From: Parvularculaceae bacterium UBA4496
Lineage (GTDB): Bacteria > Pseudomonadota > Alphaproteobacteria > Caulobacterales > Parvularculaceae
Assembly (NCBI GenBank): GCA_002388885.1
Contig: DGNI01000201.1
Coordinates: 1 to 7,328 of the forward strand
DNA: 7,328 bases
Direction of reading: 5' to 3'
Shown here: positions 1-7,328 of the stretch, piece after piece
How positions within the stretch are numbered: position 1 is the stretch's first letter
Layout of the letters: each line of letters begins with the position of its first letter
The notes under the pieces: model-generated
The model's database searches: none
Seen by the model: only the letters and a program-made list of their open reading frames with translations
Told to the model about the DNA's origin: nothing
Translations under genes and position numbers: made by a program

Positions 1-1215
1 ATCGGCGGCACGGTCGGCGACATCGAGGCGCTCCCGTTTTTTGAGGCAATCCGCCAGCTCGGCAACGAACTGCCGCGCGGCGATGCTGTTTATGTTCACC
101 TGACGCTGATGCCGTTCATTCCTTCAGCGGGCGAACTCAAAACCAAGCCGACGCAGCACTCCGTGCGCGAACTTCGCGCCATCGGCATCCAGCCCGACGT
201 CTTGCTTGTGCGCGCTGACCGGGAAATTCCGTCAAGCGAACGCAAGAAGATCGCGCTGTTCTGTAACGTGCGCCCGTCCGCGGTGGTGCAGGCGCTTGAC
301 TGCCGCACCATCTACGAGGTGCCGCTGACCTATCACAAGGAAGGGTTTGACAGCGAAGTGCTCGACGCCTTCGGCGTTAAAAATCCGCCCGAACCCAAAC
401 TCGACGGCTGGCAAAACATCGTTCACCGCGTAACCCAACCCGATGGCGAAGTGACCATCGCGGTGGTCGGCAAATACACGGTGCTTAAAGATGCCTACAA
501 ATCGCTCATCGAAGCCATCGCCCATGGCGGCATCGCCAATAATGTCAGGGTCAATATTGACTGGATTGAATCCGACGTCTTCGAAAAGGAAGAAGACGCG
601 ATCTCCGCACTTGAAGGCGTGCATGGTATTCTCGTGCCGGGCGGGTTCGGCGAGCGCGGCGCGGAAGGAAAGATCAAGGCGGCCCAATTCGCGCGCGAGA
701 AAGAAATCCCCTATTTCGGCATCTGCTTCGGCATGCAGATGGCGATCATCGAAGCGGCGCGAAATCTGCTGGGCGAGTGCGATGCAAGCTCTTCGGAGTT
801 TTCGCGCGGCGGCAAATCCATTGTTGGCCTGATGACCGAATGGGTGCGCGGCAATCGGACGGAGAAACGCAGCGCGGATAGCGACCTTGGCGGCACCATG
901 CGTCTCGGCGCCTATCCTGCGCGCCTCAAATCCGGCAGCCGCGTTGCGGAAATCTATGGCGCCGAAGAAATCTCCGAACGACACCGTCACCGTTTCGAGG
1001 TGGACATGGCCTGGGCGCAGCGTCTCGGCGAACACGGCGTCGTCTTTTCCGGCACGTCTCCTGACGGCGAATTGCCTGAGATTATGGAAATTCCGGAACA
1101 CCCGTGGTTCATCGGTGTACAGTATCACCCTGAACTGAAATCACGGCCATTCGAACCGCATCCGCTGTTTGCGTCCTTTGTTGATGCTGCGGTGAAGCGC
1201 TCGCGATTAGTCTGA
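1..1215 (+). CDS. pyrG: CTP synthase (glutamine-hydrolysing), 5'-truncated by window edge
   Basis: CTP synthase catalyses the last step of de novo pyrimidine nucleotide synthesis: UTP is aminated to CTP using ATP and ammonia released from glutamine, in the cytoplasm. The frame is open from base 1, giving 404 codons before TGA. The first residues, IGGTVGDIE, match the synthase-domain motif near residue 140 of the family, so about 140 N-terminal residues lie outside the window. The segment [20 protein letters not shown] is a hallmark of the synthase domain. The class-I glutamine amidotransferase domain begins near window codon 150 (VAVVGKY-like strand). Its nucleophile Cys is at codon 242 (GICFGMQ), and the His and Glu of the triad are at codons 376 and 378 (YHPE). 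The ATG at 109 is internal and is not the start. The end is typical of alphaproteobacterial PyrG. The gene overlaps the convergent hydrolase remnant by 9 bp. The identity is very secure. Confidence 0.97.
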   Translation: MGGTVGDIEALPFFEAIRQLGNELPRGDAVYVHLTLMPFIPSAGELKTKPTQHSVRELRAIGIQPDVLLVRADREIPSSERKKIALFCNVRPSAVVQALDCRTIYEVPLTYHKEGFDSEVLDAFGVKNPPEPKLDGWQNIVHRVTQPDGEVTIAVVGKYTVLKDAYKSLIEAIAHGGIANNVRVNIDWIESDVFEKEEDAISALEGVHGILVPGGFGERGAEGKIKAAQFAREKEIPYFGICFGMQMAIIEAARNLLGECDASSSEFSRGGKSIVGLMTEWVRGNRTEKRSADSDLGGTMRLGAYPARLKSGSRVAEIYGAEEISERHRHRFEVDMAWAQRLGEHGVVFSGTSPDGELPEIMEIPEHPWFIGVQYHPELKSRPFEPHPLFASFVDAAVKRSRLV

Positions 1216-2228
1216 CGTTTCCAGCTTAGACATTCGCAGGTTTTTCTTCAGCCTGATCATCTCTTGCGTAAACCGTTCAGGTTCCTCAAAAAAAGGAAAG
1301 TGCGCTGACTCTTCAAAAATAATCAATTCTTTATACGGAGCTTCAATTACCTCATAATATTCTTCGGCAAGCTGAACGGACGTCGTCATGTCGTGCTTGC
1401 CCATCATCATAATCACCGGCGTCGCAAAAACGGTTTCTTCCTCGATGAGCGCGACCTCGCCCTCATCATATTGCATGTGCCGCGATGAAAATGATGAACC
1501 CTTCTGAACTTTCAGGGCGTCAAACAGGGAATATTCCGGCGCGAGCAGGCCGCTGATCAACAGCGGCGTAAAAGAATCCGCCTTGTAAAGTTCGCTGTGG
1601 GTTTTAAACAGCAAACTCTCGCGGTTCGCCGATGTGATTTCGGTATCCTCGGGCAAACCAATGATGCGAACTGTGAGCGCAAGAACGCATCCTGTGTTTC
1701 ACGGAGCCGGTCGGAACCGGTCACCTGTCCCATTGTCACAAGCGCCTCGACCAGTTCAGGCCGCCGCCTTGCCAACAGCACGCCGAGATAGCTGCCGTGG
1801 GAGTGTCCCGCGACCCACACCTTTGCGGCGCCAAGCTCCGCATTGACGTACTCAATGACAACTTCTGCATCATCCAGCAGCTGGCTGATCTTGAGCATCG
1901 ATGGATCGATGCCATCTCGATAGGATTTCCCTGACGCCCTCTGGTCCCAGTGCACGACAACGAACTCTTTTTCGAGCTCCCGCTGAAAGTCATGCGCAAG
2001 GAACATTGCCGGCATGCCCGGACCGCCATGCAGAAACAAAAGTACGGGCGCTTTCCGGTCATGTCCTCTCAAAAGGACGAACTGTCGGTCTCCATTCACG
2101 TCTATTGCAGTTAATTTTGCGATTGAATGTGACTTGAGGATCGGCGGCGTGTAGGAAATGCTGGCAAACACGGCAAGCATGATTGCAATGGCCGTCAAGC
2201 TGAAAAAAATAAATTTAAAAATACGCAT
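1207..2228 (-). pseudogene. alpha/beta-fold hydrolase (proline iminopeptidase-like), frameshifted
   Basis: This is a serine hydrolase of the alpha/beta fold, substrate unknown, split over two frames. The first frame starts at ATG 2226-2228 and runs to 1557. It has a hydrophobic N-terminus (about residues 4-24, a membrane anchor or signal), the oxyanion motif HGGPG (67-71), HWDQRASGKS (93-102) and the nucleophile elbow GHSHG with Ser143. Similarity to the family is lost after about residue 186 (ETQDAFLRSQ). Family-like sequence resumes in another frame (IIGLPEDTE at about 1665-1639) and continues to TAA at 1207. That part holds the acid residue in GKHD (codon 1390-1392) and the catalytic His in ESAHFPF (codon 1300-1302). 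Passing from the first frame to the second requires one added base or two removed, so the sequence appears to lack 1 or 3n+1 nt. I see no slippery heptamer that would suggest programmed frameshifting. The helix before IIGLPED also looks shorter than in relatives, so a small deletion is possible. An assembly or sequencing error is the main alternative. The base composition is AT-richer than the neighbours. Confidence 0.8.
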
Positions 2229-2258
2229 GTAATCGATTTCCAGCCGGTTAGAGCCATA

Positions 2259-2287
2259 TTCACAATACGGACAAAGTATTGCATTTT
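2259..2287 (+). promoter_or_regulatory. candidate sigma70-type promoter for the SDR gene
   Basis: TTCACA (2259-2264) matches 5 of 6 bases of the -35 consensus. It is followed, after a 17-bp spacer, by CATTTT (2282-2287), which matches only 3 of 6 of the -10 consensus. Transcription from here would leave a short leader of roughly 25-30 nt before the GTG start at 2320. The weak -10 element makes this a low-confidence call. On the opposite strand, an equally weak pair (ATGCAA at 2284-2279, GAATAT at 2261-2256, 17-bp spacer) could serve the hydrolase gene. Confidence 0.25.
2263..2281. promoter_or_regulatory. perfect inverted repeat, candidate operator
   Basis: CAATAC (2263-2268) and GTATTG (2276-2281) are exact reverse complements separated by 7 bp. 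They lie in the 91-bp gap between two divergent genes. The repeat falls in the spacer of a candidate promoter for the SDR gene, which suggests an operator for a dimeric regulator such as a TetR- or MerR-type protein. No regulator gene is in the window, so the binding protein is unknown. Arms of 6 bp can occur by chance, so this is tentative. Confidence 0.35.
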
Positions 2288-2319
2288 AGGTAAGACGACA
2301 AAAGGAAAGAATTCTGCAC

Positions 2320-3168
2320 GTGTATAACTCAATTCTCGTCACCGGCGCATCGAGCGGCATCGGCGAAGCGACCGCTATTCACCTCGCCCATCAGGGCTTT
2401 CGTGTCTTTGCGTCCGCGCGGCGCACGGAAAAACTGAAAGAAATATCCGGCCTCGGCGGCGGGCGGATTACGCCGGTTCAGATGGACGTCACTGACGAAA
2501 ATTCAATAAACGCCGCGCTTGAGAAAATCGCAGGCGAAGGCGTGAAGCTTTACGGCCTTGTCAATAACGCCGGCGCATCGGCCATGGGTCCGTTCGAGAA
2601 ACTTTCCCTGCCGGAATGGCGCAGCGTTTTCGAAACGAATGTTTTCGGCCTCGTTGCGGTGACACAGGCCGTGCTGCCGCAAATGCGCAAGGCGGGCCGC
2701 GGACGGATCATCAACATCGGATCGTTAGCGGGTCGCATCGCCTCACCCTTTCAAAGCGCTTATGCGAGCACCAAGCATGCCGTTGAAGGGCTTTCGGATT
2801 CACTGCGCCGCGAGCTTGCGCCTCATGGGATCAAGGTTTCCGTGGTCCGACCCGGCGCGATAAACACGCCCTTCGGCCAGCACGAGCAGGAAATGCTGGC
2901 GCAATTTGAAGACGACTACGATTATGGTGAGCAGGTGAAGATATTCAAAGCCTGGTTCGACCGGCAGCATCCGACCGGGCCGCCGCCTATTGTCGTCGCC
3001 GAAGCAGTGCATGAAGCGCTCACCGCCGAGCGCCCGCACTCGCGATACACGGCGCCGAAAGACATGACTTACGCGGTTGCGCTTCGTAACTTCCTTCCGT
3101 CGGGCCTTACAGACCGAATTCTCGAACGTGTGAATGGCCTCGAGAGCACCAGGAAGAAAAAGGACTAG
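2320..3168 (+). CDS. classical short-chain dehydrogenase/reductase (SDR family oxidoreductase)
   Basis: This is a 282-residue NAD(P)-dependent oxidoreductase with a Rossmann fold, probably cytoplasmic; the substrate cannot be read from the sequence. Motifs in order are the cofactor loop TGASSGIG (8-15), an Arg pair after strand 2 (ASARR, 31-35) that favours NADP(H), and a conserved Asp after strand 3 (MDVTD). These are followed by NNAG (82-85) and the catalytic tetrad Asn107, Ser135, Tyr148 and Lys152 (YASTK). The PG motif after strand 6 is present (RPGAINT). The tail is longer than in the 250-residue minimal SDR, with a basic end (STRKKKD). The start is GTG at 2320. The frame is closed upstream by TAG at 2287, and a purine-rich AAAGGAAAGA at 2301-2310 can act as a rather distant ribosome binding site. 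The gene is divergent from the broken hydrolase. Its TAG stop overlaps that of convergent ppx on the other strand. Fold and family are certain; the specific reaction is not known. Confidence 0.93.
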   Translation: MYNSILVTGASSGIGEATAIHLAHQGFRVFASARRTEKLKEISGLGGGRITPVQMDVTDENSINAALEKIAGEGVKLYGLVNNAGASAMGPFEKLSLPEWRSVFETNVFGLVAVTQAVLPQMRKAGRGRIINIGSLAGRIASPFQSAYASTKHAVEGLSDSLRRELAPHGIKVSVVRPGAINTPFGQHEQEMLAQFEDDYDYGEQVKIFKAWFDRQHPTGPPPIVVAEAVHEALTAERPHSRYTAPKDMTYAVALRNFLPSGLTDRILERVNGLESTRKKKD

Positions 3169-4739
3169 TCCTCGTAAACTTCCGCCGCATCCGCTTCAAA
3201 GGCGGCAGCGAGCGATACGAAGCGGCGGCGCGGCGTCTCCCCCATCAGCGCTTCCCGGTCAGACGGCGCAACGAACGCGATTTCATTGCCGCGCTTTTCG
3301 AGCCGGCAACCCTCAAGCGCGCTCGGCGTCTTTGGCGCGATCGCGGCGATGAAACGAAGCGCCAACCCAAACTGTGTCGCTTGTAATTGCGCCTCCCATG
3401 GCAGAAGCGCCATGGCCAGCTCGTCAGGCGGCGGTGCGGAACGCCCCTGATGCCGCCTGAACAAGGCAAGCGCTGTCCACAATCGCTCGGCGTGACTGAC
3501 GCCCACGAATGGCGCGCGCAACGCCGTATCGAACGCGTGTCTCCCGCGCAGGTCAGGATGAAAATAGGCGCCGATATCGCTCAACAAGCACGCGCCATAG
3601 CGCAGCCTGTCGTCAGCGCCTGCGCCGCCGGCGAAAAGCGGCTCAATCACCTTGAACGCCGCTTCACCAAATGCCGGGTCCGGCGCCAGGCGGTTCGCGT
3701 AAAACCGGCACGCCTCGATAAACGGATCGAGCGCCCGTTCCTTTTTTGAAAGCTGCCGGTAGAGCAGCCCCTCGCGCACGCCGCCGGCGGATATGATGAT
3801 CCTCTTCGCTTTTACGCGCGTGACTACTGTGCGCAGCACTGTGGACGCCAGCGGCAGCGTGTCGATGCGGCGACGGGGAATACCAGGTATTTCTTCTAAA
3901 GACCGGCGGCTCTGCCGCGATATGAGATCGCAGACCTCAAGCGTCTGCGCACTTGTCATTTCGTAGTGATGCAACACCGAAAGCGGATAGCTTCTCAGGC
4001 CCATATGAATTCGCGCGATTGCACGCCATGCGCCGCCTACGGAATATAATGTATCGATATTTTTGGGCTTCAGAAATTTTACGCTGTCGATATGATCTTC
4101 AATATGCTTCGTAATGGCGGCAGGCTCGGCGTTCAACCGCATCAGGTTGAACGGCCCTATGGGCAAGCTGATGCTTTCCTTGATGTCGCCCTTGTCGAGC
4201 ATGGCCAGTTCAAGACTGCCGCCGCCCATATCGCCAACAAGGCCAGTCGCCTGCGGCTCCACAGCGACGACGCCGTAGGCGGCAAGAGTTCCTTCCTCTT
4301 CGCCGGATACGACGGTAACATCAAAGCCTAGCGCCTTCGCCGCTTCGACGAATTTTTTACCGTCTTTCGCTTCGCGCACGGCCGCGGTCGCAATAACGAT
4401 CACGGGCGGGCGGCCAAGATCGTCAAGGACATGGCGAAAGCGCGCCAGAGTCGCCAGCGCATCCGTAACGGCGGCGGGGTTTAACCCCCCCGCTTCCGTC
4501 ATGTCGCGGCCAAGTCCGCAGAGCGCTTTTTCGTTACAAATCGGAATCGGCGCGCGCGGCGGGCCATCGTAGACAACGAGACGGACGGAATTCGATCCGA
4601 TATCGACTACGGCGCGGCGGCCCAAGTCAGTGCGCCGTGACACACTCGCTTTTTTCACATTCTTAGCTGATTTTCCGTCCGAACCCATCAGCGGCGCCTG
4701 TCCGTGTTTCTTTTCGCCGTTGTTGCGAGTTTTCAGCAT
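3165..4739 (-). CDS. ppx: exopolyphosphatase, Ppx/GppA phosphatase family
   Basis: This enzyme removes terminal phosphates from inorganic polyphosphate; some family members also hydrolyse the 5' phosphate of pppGpp. The 524-residue product has the two-lobed sugar kinase/Hsp70/actin-type ATPase fold. The phosphate-1 motif is VVDIGSNSVRL (44-54). ATAAVREA (117-124) and SGEEEG (145-150) border the active cleft, and the phosphate-2 motif is GDMGGGSLEL (169-178). A C-terminal all-helical, HD-like region follows, with LLSDIGAYFHPD near 384-394. ppx begins 24 nt after the ppk stop, as expected for a co-transcribed pair that makes and degrades polyphosphate. The ATG at 4739 has no clear ribosome binding site. 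The ATG at 4688 (residue 18) has GGACAGG 8 nt upstream and may be the true start; the residues before the first domain motif are basic and variable. Sequence alone does not exclude GppA activity, but the linkage to ppk favours Ppx. Confidence 0.92.
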   Translation of the reverse strand: MLKTRNNGEKKHGQAPLMGSDGKSAKNVKKASVSRRTDLGRRAVVDIGSNSVRLVVYDGPPRAPIPICNEKALCGLGRDMTEAGGLNPAAVTDALATLARFRHVLDDLGRPPVIVIATAAVREAKDGKKFVEAAKALGFDVTVVSGEEEGTLAAYGVVAVEPQATGLVGDMGGGSLELAMLDKGDIKESISLPIGPFNLMRLNAEPAAITKHIEDHIDSVKFLKPKNIDTLYSVGGAWRAIARIHMGLRSYPLSVLHHYEMTSAQTLEVCDLISRQSRRSLEEIPGIPRRRIDTLPLASTVLRTVVTRVKAKRIIISAGGVREGLLYRQLSKKERALDPFIEACRFYANRLAPDPAFGEAAFKVIEPLFAGGAGADDRLRYGACLLSDIGAYFHPDLRGRHAFDTALRAPFVGVSHAERLWTALALFRRHQGRSAPPPDELAMALLPWEAQLQATQFGLALRFIAAIAPKTPSALEGCRLEKRGNEIAFVAPSDREALMGETPRRRFVSLAAAFEADAAEVYED

Positions 4740-4763
4740 TTCGCGATTCGGCGCGATGGTTGC

Positions 4764-6965
4764 TTATTTCTTGCGCTTTATCTCTTTCGGCGCGTTATAT
4801 TCAAGCGCGGCGCCGCGGCCTGAAAGCGACGGATTCGTCATCATGTAGGTATGCAGGTTGAAAGTCTCGCCCTCGGGCGACGCCGATTGCCGCGCATAGG
4901 TTCCATCGGGGCGCAGATACCAACTCTGAGCTTCATCATTGAGGTTTCCGACCATGATGTAGTCGAGAATTTGCTGGTGGACGGTCGGGTTCTCGACCGG
5001 ACAGAACACTTCAACCCGGCGGTTGAGATTTCTCGGCATCAAATCTGCGGAAGCAACGAACACCTTTGCCTGACTGTTCGGCAATGACGCCCCGGCGCCG
5101 AAACAGTAAATGCGGGCGTGCTCGAGATAGCGTCCGATAATGCTTTTAACGCGGATATTTTCGGACAGCCCTGGCACGCCGGGGCGAAGGCAGCATATGC
5201 CGCGAACGATCAGGTCTATCTGAACGCCTGCGGCGGACGCCTCATAAAGCTTGTCGATGATTGCGGAGTCCACAAGCGCGTTCATCTTCGCCCAGATGGC
5301 GGCGGGCTTACCCTTTTTGGCGTTGCGGATTTCCTTGTCGATCAACTTGGCTATGTATTCGCGCGCGTTAAGCGGCGCCACCGCGAATTTTTCGAACGCC
5401 GCCGGGGCGGCGTAACCGGTGATGTAGTTAAAGACTTTCGCCGCATCGCGGCCGATCGCAGGATCACAGGTGAAGAGCGAGAGATCCGTATAAATTTTTG
5501 CCGTAATCGGATGGTAGTTGCCAGTGCCCACATGCACATAGGTGCGGGCGCCGTCCGCTTCCTGCCGCACTACCAACGACAGTTTTGCATGTGTTTTATA
5601 TTCGAGAAATCCGTAAACGACATTGACGCCCGCACGCTCAAGCGCCCTCGCCCAGCGAATGTTCGCCTCTTCGTCAAAGCGGGCTTTCAGTTCTACGAGC
5701 GCCGTCACGTTCTTGCCGGCTTCTGCGGCCTCGATCAGCGCCTCGACAATGGGCGATTGTTTCGATGTCCGGTAAAGCGTTTGCTTAATGGCGACGACTT
5801 TCGGGTCAGCGGCGGCCTGCTTCAGGAACTGCACGACCACATCGAACGACTCGTAAGGGTGATGAACGAGTATATCCTTGGCGCGGATCGCAGAAAAACA
5901 ATCGCCGCCATGCTCACGTATGCGCTCGGGGAAACGCGGCTCAAACGGCTCGAACTGAAGGTCGGGCCTGTCGGCGGGAATGAGCTCATTCGTCTGTGCA
6001 AGCCCCAGAATACCGTCGACGCAGATAACATCCTGCGAAGTCGCCTGGAGGCTTTCCCGGATCATGTCGCGCAAGTGGTCAGGCGTGCTCGCGTCGATCT
6101 TCACCCTGATGACGTCACCGCGGCGGCGGCGCTTCAGCATGGTTTCGAAGACGCGCACCAGATCTTCGGCTTCTTCCTCGATTTCCACGTCGGAATCGCG
6201 CAGCACCCGGAAGGCTCCGTGAGACATGACTTCAAAACCGGGAAATACGTGATGAATAAATCGCGCGAGTACTTTTTCGAGCGCGATGAACCTGACTGGC
6301 GCCCGCACGTCCCCAGACGAAGGCGCGTCCGGCAGGCGGATAAACCGGCCGATCTTCACCGGCACAGGCAGCAATGCTTCAAGCGGCTGCCCGTCGCCGC
6401 GCTTCATTTCGAAACACAGAACGAAACCCATATTCGGCACAAACGGAAACGGATGCGCCGGATCGAGCGCCAGCGGCGTCAGGATCGGAAAAATATTTAA
6501 CTGGAATTCCGCCTCGAGCCAGGCGAGATCGTCGCTCGTTAATTCTTCATCTTCCAGCACGAGAACGCCGGCGTCGCGCATCAACGGTTTCAGCTCACGC
6601 CAGCATCGTTGTTGCTCATCCATCAATGCGCTCGCGCGCTCGGAAATCAGATTGAGCTGTTCCTGAGGCGATAACCCTTCCTGACTGATGGCGGAGACGC
6701 CCTCACGCAACTGGCCGCGCAGTCCTGCGACGCGCACCATAAAAAATTCATCGAGATTGCTTGCGGAAATCGAAAGGAAACGAAGCCGCTCCAGCAATGG
6801 ATGCCGTTCGTTCAGAGCTTCTTCCAGAACTCTGCCGTTGAAGGCGAGCCAGGACAGTTCACGGTTGATGAAACGGTTCGGCGTCGTCAGCGCGGCCGCC
6901 GCAGTCGTCAAATCCTGTCTTGTTCCATCATCCGCGGCCACAGGGTCTTTTCCTTCGTAAAGCAT
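4764..6965 (-). CDS. ppk: polyphosphate kinase 1
   Basis: Ppk1 reversibly transfers the gamma phosphate of ATP to growing inorganic polyphosphate chains and is usually membrane-associated. The 733-residue product is slightly longer than the 688-residue E. coli enzyme. The N domain opens with [17 protein letters not shown] and contains [18 protein letters not shown]. The H domain includes [16 protein letters not shown]. The catalytic C1 domain contains [18 protein letters not shown], and the phosphorylated histidine is His459 in YKTHAKLSL. His478 (HVGTGNYH) corresponds to E. coli His454. In the C2 domain, RYLEHARIY carries His616, the counterpart of E. coli His592. The 19- and 157-residue distances between these histidines equal those in E. 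coli, so the enzyme should be active. The start ATG has AAGGGG (6979-6974) 8 nt upstream. It follows hdaA by 17 nt and precedes ppx by 24 nt, indicating an operon. A long open frame on the opposite strand is a codon-bias shadow. Confidence 0.97.
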   Translation of the reverse strand: MLYEGKDPVAADDGTRQDLTTAAAALTTPNRFINRELSWLAFNGRVLEEALNERHPLLERLRFLSISASNLDEFFMVRVAGLRGQLREGVSAISQEGLSPQEQLNLISERASALMDEQQRCWRELKPLMRDAGVLVLEDEELTSDDLAWLEAEFQLNIFPILTPLALDPAHPFPFVPNMGFVLCFEMKRGDGQPLEALLPVPVKIGRFIRLPDAPSSGDVRAPVRFIALEKVLARFIHHVFPGFEVMSHGAFRVLRDSDVEIEEEAEDLVRVFETMLKRRRRGDVIRVKIDASTPDHLRDMIRESLQATSQDVICVDGILGLAQTNELIPADRPDLQFEPFEPRFPERIREHGGDCFSAIRAKDILVHHPYESFDVVVQFLKQAAADPKVVAIKQTLYRTSKQSPIVEALIEAAEAGKNVTALVELKARFDEEANIRWARALERAGVNVVYGFLEYKTHAKLSLVVRQEADGARTYVHVGTGNYHPITAKIYTDLSLFTCDPAIGRDAAKVFNYITGYAAPAAFEKFAVAPLNAREYIAKLIDKEIRNAKKGKPAAIWAKMNALVDSAIIDKLYEASAAGVQIDLIVRGICCLRPGVPGLSENIRVKSIIGRYLEHARIYCFGAGASLPNSQAKVFVASADLMPRNLNRRVEVFCPVENPTVHQQILDYIMVGNLNDEAQSWYLRPDGTYARQSASPEGETFNLHTYMMTNPSLSGRGAALEYNAPKEIKRKK

Positions 6966-6973
6966 GGGACTAG

Positions 6974-6979
6974 CCCCTT
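6974..6979 (-). promoter_or_regulatory. ribosome binding site of ppk
   Basis: AAGGGG on the - strand lies 8 nt before the ppk ATG, within the 17-nt gap after the hdaA stop. It supports the start at 6965. It also indicates that ppk is translated from its own site rather than strictly by coupling to hdaA. Confidence 0.6.
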
Positions 6980-6982
6980 TAC

Positions 6983-7327
6983 TTATGCTCCGGGATCACC
7001 TTCGGAAAGGTTAGCAAGGATATTTTGAACGAAAGGCGTCGTGATTTTGCGCTTTTCTTCAAGGGCCAGCCGATCCGCAAGCGCCACAAAACCGTGGGCC
7101 GCGGCGAATGTGCGCGGCAGGCGGGGCGCTGCATATTCGACGACCGCCGGGCTTACGGAAAGCTGGCGGTCCCGAAACCCCTTCGCAATAACGCCGCGAA
7201 TGAGCATCTCGTCGGGATCGGCCAGAACCGCGCGCGTCGCCGCTTCCAGACGGGTCTTCAGATCTTTTAACCCGAGCGACCATTCCGAAGGATGCCCGGC
7301 GCCGGCAAGCAGGAGCCGGCATCCATC
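6983..7327 (-). CDS. hdaA: HdaA-like regulatory inactivator of DnaA, 3' part only (5' end outside window)
   Basis: HdaA and Hda are short DnaA-like AAA+ proteins. With the beta sliding clamp they stimulate ATP hydrolysis by DnaA and prevent over-initiation of replication. Only the last 114 codons are in the window; the frame is open to the right edge, and the ATG at 7207 is internal. The sequence runs from the end of the AAA+ core ([12 protein letters not shown]) into LKDLKTRL, whose Arg corresponds by motif to the box VII arginine finger of DnaA (LKSRF). Next come [14 protein letters not shown] and [13 protein letters not shown], the small lid domain. The end is the helix with [18 protein letters not shown] and KITTPF. 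There is no room for the DNA-binding domain IV of DnaA, which separates it from DnaA itself. The Walker motifs and the clamp-binding N-terminus are not visible. The location directly upstream of ppk matches Caulobacter and other alphaproteobacteria. A generic DnaA-related ATPase is the alternative name. Confidence 0.87.
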   Translation of the reverse strand, partial: DGCRLLLAGAGHPSEWSLGLKDLKTRLEAATRAVLADPDEMLIRGVIAKGFRDRQLSVSPAVVEYAAPRLPRTFAAAHGFVALADRLALEEKRKITTPFVQNILANLSEGDPGA

Positions 7328-7328
7328 G

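Noticed and set aside
232..1128. A 298-codon open frame on the - strand inside pyrG
   Set aside because: It is codon-aligned antisense to pyrG, whose catalytic motifs are all intact; it is a composition artefact.
109..1215. pyrG starting at ATG 109
   Set aside because: The frame is open to base 1 and the preceding codons encode the conserved GGTVGDIE motif, so the gene simply extends off the left edge.
1281..1300. A-rich run flanked by CCT and AGG as a terminator after pyrG
   Set aside because: The possible stem is only about 3 bp and lies inside the hydrolase coding sequence; too weak to call.
1207..1656. A separate gene starting at TTG 1656 on the - strand
   Set aside because: It lacks a ribosome binding site and holds only the C-terminal half of an alpha/beta hydrolase, with the nucleophile in the adjoining frame, so it is the second half of one broken gene.
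1640..1700. Programmed ribosomal frameshift in the hydrolase
   Set aside because: No slippery heptamer of the X XXY YYZ type was found in the overlap, and genes of this family are not known to use recoding.
5118..6500. A 460-codon open frame on the + strand inside ppk
   Set aside because: It is codon-aligned antisense to a clearly conserved ppk, arises because TTA, CTA and TCA codons are rare in the sense gene, and its product resembles no family I know.

Overview
The window looks like a chromosomal segment from an alphaproteobacterium. The evidence is an HdaA-type (DnaA-related) protein encoded directly upstream of ppk and ppx, an arrangement familiar from Caulobacter and relatives. The PyrG and Ppk sequences also have an alphaproteobacterial character. 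The order within the class cannot be fixed from the sequence. Most of the DNA is moderately GC-rich, except for one AT-richer patch around 1210-2310.

Layout, left to right. (1) The 3' two-thirds to three-quarters of pyrG (CTP synthase) runs on the + strand to 1215; its 5' end lies outside the window. (2) A convergent alpha/beta-hydrolase gene on the - strand (2228 to 1207) is broken by a frameshift near 1655-1700. It still encodes every expected catalytic residue, split over two frames. (3) A 91-bp divergent intergenic region carries a perfect 6-bp inverted repeat inside a candidate promoter. (4) An intact classical short-chain dehydrogenase/reductase gene lies on the + strand (2320-3168). 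(5) Convergent to it, a - strand cluster transcribed from right to left contains the 3' part of hdaA (7327 to 6983), ppk (6965 to 4764) and ppx (4739 to 3165). Its gaps are 17 and 24 nt, so it is probably one operon.

How the genes work together. Ppk makes inorganic polyphosphate from ATP and Ppx hydrolyses it, so the pair controls polyphosphate level. HdaA-type proteins promote inactivation of the replication initiator DnaA. Co-transcription would therefore link replication control to phosphate and energy storage, although this is inferred from position. PyrG makes CTP and has no evident link to the neighbours. The SDR and the broken hydrolase look like accessory metabolic genes inserted between two housekeeping blocks.

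Nothing here is a clear undescribed system. The most notable items are the recently broken hydrolase with a divergent, possibly regulated SDR, the stop codons shared on a CTAG palindrome between SDR and ppx, and the hdaA-ppk-ppx linkage. No tRNA, rRNA, CRISPR, insertion sequence or convincing intrinsic terminator was seen.
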